A DNA stretch of 64,000 nucleotides, taken from Uranotaenia lowii (lineage: Eukaryota; Arthropoda; Insecta; Diptera; Culicidae). The notes beneath the pieces are model-generated. The model saw only the letters and a program-made list of their open reading frames with translations. It made no database searches and was not told where the DNA came from. A program made the position numbers and the translations under genes. Below, one piece after another: positions 53,605-63,329 of this stretch. Where the stretch lies: assembly GCF_029784155.1 (NCBI RefSeq), contig NC_073692.1, forward strand, positions 367,207,160-367,271,159, written 5' to 3'. The stretch's first letter is position 1. Each line of letters starts with the position of its first letter.

Positions 53605-56600
53605 AAAAATGACAAAAATGACAAAAATGACAAAAATGACAAAAATGACAAAAATGACAAAAATGACAAAAATGACAAAAATGACAAAAATGACAAAAAT
53701 GACAAAAATGACAAAAATGACAAAAATGACAAAAATGACAAAAATGACAAAAATGACAAAAATGACAAAAATGACAAAAATGACAAAAATGACAAAAATG
53801 ACAAAAATGACAAAAATGACAAAAATGACAAAAATGACAAAAATGACAAAAATGACAAAAATGACAAAAATGACAAAAATGACAAAAATGACAAAAATGA
53901 CAAAAATGACAAAAATGACAAAAATGACAAATATGACAAAAATGACAAAAATGACAAAAATGACAAAAATGACAAAAATGACAAAAATGACAAAAATGAC
54001 AAAAATGACAAAAATGACAAAAATGACAAAAATGACAAAAATGACAAAAATGACAAAAATGACAAAAATGACAAAAATGACAAAAATGACAAAAATGACA
54101 AAAATGACAAAAATGACAAAAATGACAAAAATGACAGAAATGACACAAATGACAGAAATGACAAAAATTTCAAAAATGACAAAAATGACAAAAAATGACA
54201 AAAATGACAAAAATGACAAAAATGACAAAAATGACATAAATGACAAAAATGACAAAAATGACAAAAATGACAAAAATGACAAGAATGACAAAAATGACAA
54301 AAATTTAAAAAATGACAAAAATGACATAAATGTCAAAAATGACAAAAATGACAAAAATGACAAAAATGACAAAAATGACAAAAATGACAAAAATGACAAA
54401 AATGACAAAAATGACAAAAATGACAAAAATGACAAAAATGACAAAAATGACAAAAATGACAAAAATGACAAAAATGACAAAAATGACAAAAATGACAAAA
54501 ATGACAAAAATGACAAAAATGACAAAAATGACAAAAATGACAAAAATGACAAAAATGACAAAAATGACAAAAATGACAAAAATGACAAAAATGACAAAAA
54601 TGACAAAAATGACAAAAATGACAAAAATGACAAAAATGACAAAAATGACAAAAATGACAAAAATGACAAAAATGACAAAAATGACAAAAATGACAAAAAT
54701 GACAAAAATGACAAAAATGACAAAAATGACAAAAATGACAAAAATGGCAAAAATGACAAAAGTTATAAAAATGACATAAAATAACAAATATGACAAAAAT
54801 GACAGAAATGACAAAAATGACAAAAATGACAAAAATGACAAAAATGACAAAAATGACAAAAATGACAAAAATGACAAAAATGACAAAAATGACAAAAATG
54901 ACAAAAATGACAAAAATGACAAAAATGACAGAAATGACACAAATGACAGAAATGACAAAAATTTCAAAAATGACAAAAAATGACAAAAATGACAAAAATG
55001 ACAAAAATGACATAAATGACAAAAATGACAAAAATGACAAAAATGACAAAAATGACAAGAATGACAAAAATGACAAAAATTTAAAAAATGACAAAAATGA
55101 CATAAATGTCAAAAATGACAAAAATGACAAAAATGACAAAAATGACAAAAAAGACAAAAATGACAAAAATGACAAAAATGACAAAAATGACAAAAATGAC
55201 AAAAATGACAAAAATGACAAAAATGACAAAAATGACAAAAATGACAAAAATGACAAAAATGACAAAAATGACAAAAATGACAAAAATGACAAAAATGACA
55301 AAAATGACAAAAATGACAAAAATGACAAAAATGACAAAAATGACAAAAATGACAAAAATGACAAAAATGACAAAAATGGCAAAAATGACAAAAGTTATAA
55401 AAATGACATAAAATAACAAATATGACAAAAATGACAGAAATGACACAAATGACAGAAATGACAAAAATGACAACGATGACATAAATGACAAAATTGACAA
55501 AAATGACAAAAATGATATAAATAAAAAAAATGACAAAAATGACAAAAATGACAAAAATGACAAAAATGACAAAAATGACAAAAATGACAAAAATGACAAA
55601 AATGACAAAAATGACAAAAATGACAAAAATGACAAAAATGACAAAAATGACAAAAATGACAAAAATGACAAAAATGACAAAAATGACAAAAATGACAAAA
55701 ATGACAAAAATGACAAAAATGACAAAAATGACAAAAATGACAAAAATGACAAAAATGACAAAAATGACAAAAATGACAAAAATGACAAAAATGACAAAAA
55801 TGACAAAAATGACAAAAATGACAAAAATGACAAAAATGACAAAAATGACAAAAATGACAAAAATGACAAAAATGACAAAAATGACAAATATGACAAAAAT
55901 GACAAAAATGACAAAAATGACAAAAATGACAAAAATGACAAAAATGACAAAAATGACAAAAATGACAAAAATGACAAAAATGACAAAAATGACAAAAATG
56001 ACAAAAATGACAAAAATGACAAAAATGACAAAAATGACAAAAATGACAAAAATGACAAAAATGACAAAAATGACAAAAATGACAAAAATGACAAAAATGA
56101 CAAAAATGACAAAAATGACAAAAATGACAAAAATGACAAAAATGACAAAAATGACAAAAATGACAAAAATGACAAAAATGACAAATATGACAAAAATGAC
56201 AAAAATGACAAAAATGACAAAAATGACAAAAATGACAAAAATGACAAAAATGACAAAAATGACAAAAATGACAAAAATGACAAAAATGACAAAAATGACA
56301 AAAATGACAAAAATGACAAAAATGACAAAAATGACAAAAATGACAAAAATGACAAAAATGACAGAAATGACACAAATGACAGAAATGACAAAAATTTCAA
56401 AAATGACAAAAATGACAAAAAATGACAAAAATGACAAAAATGACAAAAATGACAAAAATGACAAAAATGACAAAAATGACATAAATGACAAAAATGACAA
56501 AAATGACAAAAATGACAAGAATGACAAAAATGACAAAAATTTAAAAAATGACAAAAATGACATAAATGTCAAAAATGACAAAAATGACAAAAATGACAAA

Positions 56601-59600
56601 AATGACAAAAATGACAAAAATGACAAAAATGACAAAAATGACAAAAATGACAAAAATGACAAAAATGACAAAAATGACAAAAATGACAAAAATGACAAAA
56701 ATGACAAAAATGACAAAAATGACAAAAATGACAAAAATGACAAAAATGACAAAAATGACAAAAATGACAAAAATGACAAAAATGACAAAAATGACAAAAA
56801 TGACAAAAATGACAAAAATGACAAAAATGACAAAAATGACAAAAATGACAAAAATGACAAAAATGACAAAAATGACAAAAATGACAAAAATGACAAAAAT
56901 GACAAAAATGACAAAAATGACAAAAATGACAAAAATGACAAAAATGACAAAAATGACAAAAATGACAAAAATGACAAAAATGACAAAAATGACAAAAATG
57001 ACAAAAATGACAAAAATGGCAAAAATGACAAAAGTTTTAAAAATGACATAAAATAACAAATATGACAAAAATGACAGAAATGACAAAAATGACAAAAATG
57101 ACAAAAATGACAAAAATGACAAAAATGACAAAAATGACAAAAATGACAAAAATGACAAAAATGACAAAAATGACAAAAATGACAAAAATGACAAAAATGA
57201 CAAAAATGACAAAAATGACAAAAATGACAAAAATGACAAAAATGACAAAAATGACAAAAATGACAAAAATGACAAAAATGACAAAAATGACAAAAATGAC
57301 AAAAATGACAAAAATGACAAAAATGACAAAAATGACAGAAATGACAAAAATTTCAAAAATGACAAAAAATGACAAAAATGACAAAAATGACAAAAATGAC
57401 ATAAATGACAAAAATGACAAAAATGACAAAAATGACAAAAATGACAAGAATGACAAAAATGACAAAAATTTAAAAAATGACAAAAATGACATAAATGTCA
57501 AAAATGACAAAAATGACAAAAATGACAAAAATGACAAAAAAGACAAAAATGACAAAAATGACAAAAATGACAAAAATGACAAAAATGACAAAAATGACAA
57601 AAATGACAAAAATGACAAAAATGACAAAAATGACAAAAATGACAAAAATGACAAAAATGACAAAAATGACAAAAATGACAAAAATGACAAAAATGACAAA
57701 AATGACAAAAATGACAAAAATGACAAAAATGACAAAAATGACAAAAATGACAAAAATGACAAAAATGACAAAAATGACAAAAATGACAAAAATGACAAAA
57801 ATGACAAAAATGACAAAAATGGCAAAAATGACAAAAGTTATAAAAATGACATAAAATAACAAATATGACAAAAATGACAGAAATGACACAAATGACAGAA
57901 ATGACAAAAATGACAACGATGACATAAATGACAAAATTGACAAAAATGACAAAAATGATATAAATAAAAAAAATGACAAAAATGACAAAAATGACAAAAA
58001 TGACAAAAATGACAAAAATGACAAAAATGACAAAAATGACAAAAATGACAAAAATGACAAAAATGACAAAAATGACAAAAATGACAAAAATGACAAAAAT
58101 GACAAAAATGACAAAAATGACAAAAATGACAAAAATGACAAAAATGACAAAAATGACAAAAATGACAAAAATGACAAAAATGACAAAAATGACAAAAATG
58201 ACAAAAATGACAAAAATGACAAAAATGACAAAAATGACAAAAATGACAAAAATGACAAAAATGACAAAAATGACAAAAATGACAAAAATGACAAAAATGA
58301 CAAAAATGACAAAAATGACAAAAATGACAAAAATGACAAAAATGACAAAAATGACAAAAATGACAAAAATGACAAAAATGACAAAAATGACAAAAATGAC
58401 AAAAATGACAAAAATGACAAAAATGACAAAAATGACAAAAATGACAAAAATGACAAAAATGACAAAAATGACAAAAATGACAAAAATGACAAAAATGACA
58501 AAAATGACAAAAATGACAAAAATGACAAAAATGACAAAAATGACAAAAATGACAAAAATGACAAAAATGACAAAAATGACAAAAATGACAAAAATGACAA
58601 AAATGACAAAAATGACCCAAATGACAAATATGACAAAAATGACAAAAATGACAAAAATGACAAAAATGACAAAAATGACAAAAATGACAAAAATGACAAA
58701 AATGACAAAAATGACAAAAATGACAAAAATGACAAAAATGACAAAAATGACAAAAATGACAAAAATGACAAAAATGACAAAAATGACAAAAATGACAAAA
58801 ATGACAAAAATGACAAAAATGACAAAAATGACAAAAATGACAAAAATGACAAAAATGACAAAAATGACAAAAATGACAAAAATGACAAAAATGACAAAAA
58901 TGACAAAAATGACAAAAATGACAAAAATGACAAAAATGACAAAAATGACAAAAATAACAAAAATAACAAAAATGACAAAAATGACAAAAATGACAAAAAT
59001 GACAAAAATGACAAAAATGACAAAAATGACAAAAATGACAAAAATGACAAAAATGACAAAAATGACAAAAATGACAAAAATGACAAAAATGACAAAAATG
59101 ACAAAAATGACAAAAATGACAAAAATGACAAAAATGACAAAAATGACAAAAATGACAAAAATGACAAAAATGACAAAAATGACAAAAATGACAAAAATGA
59201 CAAAAATGACAAAAATGACAAAAATGACAAAAATGACAAAAATGACAAAAATGACAAAAATGACAAAAATGACAAAAATGACAAAAATGACAAAAATGAC
59301 AAAAATGACAAAAATGACAAAAATGACAAAAATGACAAAAATGACAAAAATGACAAAAATGACAAAAATGACAAAAATGACAAAAATGACAAAAATGACA
59401 AAAATGACAAAAATGACAAAAATGACAAAAATGACAAAAATGACAAAAATGACAAAAATGACAAAAATGACAAAAAATGACAAAAATAACACAAATGACA
59501 GAAATGACAAAAATTGCAAAAATTGCAAAAATGACAAAAATGACAAAAAATGACAAAAATGACAAAAAATTACAAAAAATTACAAAAATGACAAAAATGA

Positions 59601-59782
59601 CAAAAATGGAAAAAATGACAAAAATGACAGAAATGACAAAAATGACAAAAAATAACAAAAATGACAAAAATGACAAAAATGACAAAAATGACAAAAATGA
59701 CAAAAATGACAAAAATGACGATGACATAAATGACGAAATTGACAAAAATGACATAAATAAAAAAATGACAAAAAATGATGAA
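53605..59782 (+). repeat. 9-bp satellite right of the copia element
   Basis: The array resumes in the same orientation with landmark C (about 54.1, 54.9, 56.4, 57.3 kb) and landmark A (about 54.77, 55.40, 57.04, 57.84 kb). A run of over 1.6 kb from about 57.97 kb is nearly pure. From 59464 the monomers become irregular (AATTGC, AATTAC, AATGG, extra A bases) and the array fades out near 59782. Confidence 0.92.
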
Positions 59783-60151
59783 TTGTAGTTTCAAAAGCAA
59801 TTCAAATAGCAAATTCAATTGAAAATTGAATTTAAATTTGAAATAGTCAACTTAAATGATGCAAGTTTTGAAATAAAACATCACAACTTCGAACGCCGCT
59901 ATTTTCTCTCTGACATTCATCCTGACATCTATATTCACGCACAAAAACTAATTCGTAAATCGAGATGGAAACGAGCCCTTATTTGCTAGCCGGTTCGTAA
60001 CGCGTAAACATTGAAGGTGTTTTAAATTCTGTAACGCCCGGTTAGATGGTGATTTTCTGTATAAATATCTATAAAATTGCAAGTTTTCTGTTAAGTATAT
60101 CATTAACTTTAAACTAATATCCCTATTTTTCGTCATTTTAGATGTTCCAAA
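59783..60151 (+). promoter_or_regulatory. Spacer, presumed promoter and 5' UTR of the MGME1-like gene
   Basis: This is the only space between the satellite and the gene, so the promoter should lie here or within the satellite margin. No convincing TATA box is visible. TTTTCGTCATTTTAG at about 60127-60141, with an upstream ACTAAT, looks like a splice acceptor, so a 5' UTR intron ending just before the start codon is possible. A short upstream frame (59964-59999) and another (60142-60159) precede or overlap the start. Confidence 0.4.
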
Positions 60152-61291
60152 ATGATTAAGTTGTGCAACATTCGTCAATTCGCTACTGCTATCAAGAAAA
60201 AGGCGGAAAAGGAAGTGAACACAAAAGTTGAGCTTATTAAAAATCTCAACTTCGAGAACAAGGCACTGTATGGAGCAGTTGTAAAGGCGCGAAAGCCTAA
60301 AGTATCTTCTAGTCACAACGTGAGAAATGATAAATCAACAGCATCCCCATCTACCGCTAACTCAGAATTATTTTGGTTGATGAAAAACCAAAACCCCAAA
60401 GCACAGCGAAATATTACTATCGCCTCAACCTTCGAAGAGCCAGAACAAACCGAGCCTCAGTCAAGTTTAGAAATTCCTTTCAAAGATTCGGAACTCAAGT
60501 TGATAACCACGTTTCCATTGAAACCTAGCGAGTCGGGTTTGCTGGAAAAATCCTGGACACGAAGCGATCACCTTCCGAAAGATCGCTACAAATTGCCATC
60601 GGTTAGCAAAATTCTCACAGCCACAATGCCGGAATCATCCCGACAAGCATTGCTAAGGTGGAAGGCATCCAAAGTGGCCCTGCTCGGCGAGGAGGGCTTT
60701 GAACAGTTCCAGAAAGAAATTTTTGAAAGAGGAAAAAATTTCCATTCGTGTCTTGAGAGTTGGCTTGCTGAACAGGAACCGGCTGAGGCCGACATTAATA
60801 AAGCTGACAAATTGTGGACCAGCATCGGGTCCCACTTAGGACGAATCGGTCGTCCCGCTAGTTTAATTGAACAAAGATTGAGCCACCCTTTCTTACACTA
60901 CACCGGAGTCGTAGATTGTGTAACCATTATTGAGTATGGCCAATTGTTATCTCGAAGCTAATCATTCACTAATTGAAGTTCTTTCATTTTTAGCAACCGT
61001 CTTCACATCATCGAGTGGAAAACGTCGGAAAGTCAGAAACCATCCCTTGCGGCAACTTACGACGCTCCGGTTCAGTTGTGTGCTTACCTGGGAGCACTGC
61101 GAGCCGACCCGGAGTTTTCCAAACTGGACATTGTCAAAGGTGCGGTACTGGTAGCTTATACAGATGGACAACCTGCTCATGCTCACGGAATCACTGGAAG
61201 CCAACTGAAGAAATACTGGAACGTGTGGTTGCAACGACTGCAAGAATATTGGACCCGATATCGGGACAACACGCTGCCTGATCCGATTTAA
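60152..61291 (+). CDS. MGME1: Mitochondrial genome maintenance exonuclease 1-like (MGME1), two exons
   Basis: Joined exons 60152-60933 and 60994-61291 encode 359 residues, close to vertebrate MGME1. The family is a RecB-type PD-(D/E)XK nuclease that trims single-stranded mtDNA ends and flaps during replication. The first 20 residues are basic with no acid (MIKLCNIRQFATAIKKKAEK), which suits a mitochondrial presequence. A low-conservation region (about 50-145) precedes the nuclease core. Core motifs: LPSVSKIL (about 150), GKNFHSCLE with H198 and E202 (motif I), GVVDCV with D255 (motif II), IIEWKTSE with E268 and K270 (motif III) and QLCAY with Q288 and Y292 (motif IV). Splicing restores D-C-V-x10-E-W-K-T spacing, which supports the intron. 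The core looks intact, so the gene is probably functional. A diverged RecB-fold relative is the main alternative. Confidence 0.88.
60934..60993 (+). other. 60-bp phase-2 intron of MGME1-like gene
   Basis: The donor is GA|GTATGG, the acceptor is CATTTTTAG|CAACCG, and CTAAT-type branch sites lie at about 60957 and 60968. Joining gives a GAC codon and continues the nuclease fold in frame. Reading through instead meets a stop at 60959. Confidence 0.88.
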
Positions 61292-61397
61292 ACTTTTCAA
61301 ACCTTTAAAAACAATTGTTGATTTGTTAGAAATTATTCAAAAAAATAGACATACAATCTTTTGGTCATATAGGATAAAAACAAATTGTTAGTTGAGA

Positions 61398-61403
61398 AAT
61401 AAA
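61398..61403 (+). terminator. Polyadenylation signal AATAAA of MGME1-like gene
   Basis: AATAAA lies 107 bp after the stop codon, followed by AT-rich and then GT-containing sequence (GTAAAATAGTGTC), an acceptable cleavage context. Confidence 0.65.
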
Positions 61404-61798
61404 ATTCATTGTAAAATAGTGTCTATCTGATCTTCGTTATTTTATTCCTAGAAAGTTTTTATATTTTTAGATCAATTTTTGTTGATTTTTTTAGTTTATT
61501 ACATTTTTCGGGTTTCGCATCCTCTGGAATGGTTCTTCCTAGTTATGTTTCTGACGATTCATCAAGTCTCTTTTAAAAAAAAGAACCATCAAAAAATGAC
61601 TTTTCGAAACAGTATACAATCAAAAATTGTTGTACATTTGTTTCCTCCATACCTTTTCCACGTTTGAAAAATTAATTTTATTTATTTTAAAGCAATTGTA
61701 CTTAAGACTTATCTTATGTATTCCTGAACTTAAAATGAAATAATAGCAAAATGGCAAAATGTAACGTTTTTTGAAACATCCAACTCATTCAAAATAAA
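61404..61798. other. AT-rich intergenic sequence
   Basis: I see no gene or clear repeat in this stretch; its open frames are short and A/T-driven. Confidence 0.5.
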
Positions 61799-61855
61799 TA
61801 TATTGCATAAATCTAGGAGAATTAAACAAACATTCGCCTAGATTTATGCAATATA
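61799..61855. repeat. Perfect 19-bp inverted repeat with 19-nt loop
   Basis: Arms 61799-61817 and 61837-61855 are exact reverse complements (TATATTGCATAAATCTAGG and its complement). This could form a hairpin or cruciform, or be the remnant of a small element. No T tract or gene end is attached to it. Confidence 0.85.
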
Positions 61856-61935
61856 ATATACCGGCAACGATTGGCTGGGAAGAATTTGTTTGAAAAAAAA
61901 AACGTGAACGGAAAATTAAATACGGCTTTTATGAT

Positions 61936-62113
61936 TTGAATCTGAGTTCCGAATCCGAATTCCGAATTAATTAATAGAATCCGAATTCTGAATCTGAATT
62001 CTGAAACCAAGTTCTTTAAGAAATTGAGTTCTAAATCCGAATCCTGAATCTGAATTCTGAATCTGAATTCTGAAGCTGAATTCTGAATCTGAATTCTGAA
62101 TCTGAATTCCGAT
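61936..62113. repeat. 12-bp satellite block 1 (GAATCTGAATTCT-like)
   Basis: Imperfect tandem copies of a 12-bp unit alternate GAATCTG and AATTCT words, degenerate at the left and regular at the right. The MITE at 62143 follows it. Confidence 0.85.
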
Positions 62114-62142
62114 GTTTTTTTTAACGACTGTTACTTGAATTT

Positions 62143-62389
62143 AAGGTGATTTTTTCGGCTTTCAGTCAGTTCAAATAGCAAAAACGACTATTTATTTAAC
62201 GTTCCAACGTTTCAATCCATATAGGATCGTCATCAGGGACTGTAAAATTTATTGTGTGTAAACAAAATTTCAAAAAGTCTTCACAAAATTAACCGATTCT
62301 TACCTAAAATGTGTCGTATTTCTTGTCAGGTTTGATTCGGCTGATCGGGTCAAGCTGTCATTTGTGTCTGTTACGAAATCAATCACCTT
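62143..62389. mobile_element. Small TIR element (MITE) carrying a hammerhead-like motif
   Basis: The ends are AAGGTGATTTTTTCG (62143-62157) and its near complement CGAAATCAATCACCTT (62374-62389). The element lies between two blocks of the 12-bp satellite. I find no clear target duplication. The interior contains a compact dyad at 62198-62238, listed separately. It encodes no protein. Confidence 0.55.
62209..62236 (-). other. Hammerhead-ribozyme-like core (CTGATGA ... GAAAC)
   Basis: On the minus strand, CTGATGA (62230-62236) and GAAAC (62209-62213) are separated by GATCC and GGATT arms around a short loop, the layout of a hammerhead core with stem II. One unpaired C follows CTGATGA, which departs from the consensus, so activity is doubtful. 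Hammerhead motifs are known in Penelope-like and other retroelements. Confidence 0.35.
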
Positions 62390-62390
62390 A

Positions 62391-62493
62391 GAATCTGAAA
62401 TCTGAATCCGAATTCTGAATCTGAATTCTGAATCTGAATTCTGAATCTGAATTCTGAATCTGAATTCTGAATCTGAATTCTGAATCTGAATTC
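62391..62493. repeat. 12-bp satellite block 2
   Basis: Regular GAATCTGAATTCT-type repeats, ended by the fold-back element at 62494. Confidence 0.88.
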
Positions 62494-62859
62494 TGTAAAT
62501 TTATTTTTCGGCATATCGGTGAAAAGTAGTTTTGAAATTGATAAAGATGGATAGAGAAGTGAGAAGAAAATCTACAGATGTTGAAAAGAGCGAAAGAGCA
62601 TTTTTGCGAGGAAACTTATTAACGTACACCATACTTTACCCTGCAACATTTCATTATTTAGGAGAAGTAGTACCGGGATAGAGGTGGCACTACCTTAACC
62701 TATACAATGAAATCTGGTTGGTCCGAAGTCTACATGTGGTTAAAACGTATACTCCGGACGGGCTCTTTTCAACATCTGTAGATTTTCTTCTCACTTCTCT
62801 ATCCATCTTTATCAATTTCAAAACTACTTTTCACCGATATGCCGAAAAATAAATTTACA
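62494..62859. mobile_element. Fold-back element with perfect 98-bp arms
   Basis: Arms 62494-62591 and 62762-62859 are exact reverse complements over 98 bp and enclose a 170-bp non-coding spacer (62592-62761). The element interrupts the 12-bp satellite. No target duplication is obvious. Perfect arms indicate recent origin or recent arm correction. A transcript would form a long double-stranded hairpin. No coding capacity is seen. Confidence 0.85.
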
Positions 62860-62890
62860 AAATTAATTAACGGTGGTTAACTTATCTTAA

Positions 62891-63090
62891 GAATCTGAAT
62901 TCTGAATCTGAATTCTGAATCTGAATTCTGAATCTGAATTCTGAATCTGAATTCTGAATCTGAATTCTGAATCTGAATTCTGAATCTGAATTCTGAATCT
63001 GAATTCTGAATCTTAATTCTGAATCTGAATTTTGAATTCTGGATCTGAATTCTTAGTTCTGAATCTGAGTTCTGAATTCTGAATCTGAAG
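62891..63090. repeat. 12-bp satellite block 3
   Basis: About 16 copies of the GAATCTGAATTCT-type unit, regular in the first 120 bp and degenerate toward the right end. Confidence 0.88.
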
Positions 63091-63117
63091 AGGTTAATCT
63101 CCGTAATATACGTTAGT

Positions 63118-63329
63118 TATTTAATTTATCGGCTTTATCGGTGAAAAGTGATGTCCATTTATTACGGGCATCTTAAGATAATGAAATTTCTAGATGCATA
63201 GAAAGTTAGAAGAAATGAATGATGGTGAAAATGAGCGGGAAGAATTTATTTAGAAGCATTATCACCACATATACCACAAATAAATTCTACCCGCTCATTT
63301 TCACCACAGAGAATTTTCACCGTCTTTCA
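63118..63329. mobile_element. Diverged relative of the fold-back element
   Basis: The left part (TTTATCGGTGAAAAGT, then a GAAATTTCTAGATG... GAAGAAAT... GGTGAAAATGAGCG order) parallels the arm of the element at 62494. Its own inverted repeat, 63223-63251 against 63278-63306, matches at 28 of 29 positions. The outer boundaries are approximate. Confidence 0.5.

Larger units (their letters stand above)
6823..59782 (+). repeat. Giant 9-bp satellite array (TGACAAAAA)n with higher-order structure
   Basis: The plus-strand monomer is TGACAAAAA. Leaving out the copia element and the 431-bp modules, about 45 kb of repeat remains, roughly 5,000 monomers, all in the same orientation. Pure runs alternate with landmark segments made of fixed variant monomers (TGACAGAAA, TGACACAAA, TGACATAAA, TGGCAAAAA). 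Monomers of 8 or 10 bp are rare (for example about 9663, 12546, 39838), so the phase is well kept. Because 9 is a multiple of 3, all three minus frames and two plus frames stay open for kilobases. The implied products are FLS, FCH, FVI, KMT and NDK tripeptide repeats, and I do not regard them as genes. The left edge is sharp and the right edge (59464-59782) is degenerate, as is usual at satellite margins. Confidence 0.97.

Noticed and set aside
7199..59754. Very long open frames (up to about 1,170 codons) on both strands across the array
   Set aside because: They follow from a 9-bp period without stop codons in most frames. Products are FLS, FCH, FVI, KMT or NDK repeats, overlap in several frames at once and have no start context or domain.
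59948..60316. 122-codon minus-strand frame over the start of the MGME1-like gene
   Set aside because: It overlaps the well-supported gene in antisense and has no recognisable feature.
60930..61281. Alternative frames around exon 2 of the MGME1-like gene
   Set aside because: The spliced frame restores nuclease motifs III and IV; the other frames give no known protein.
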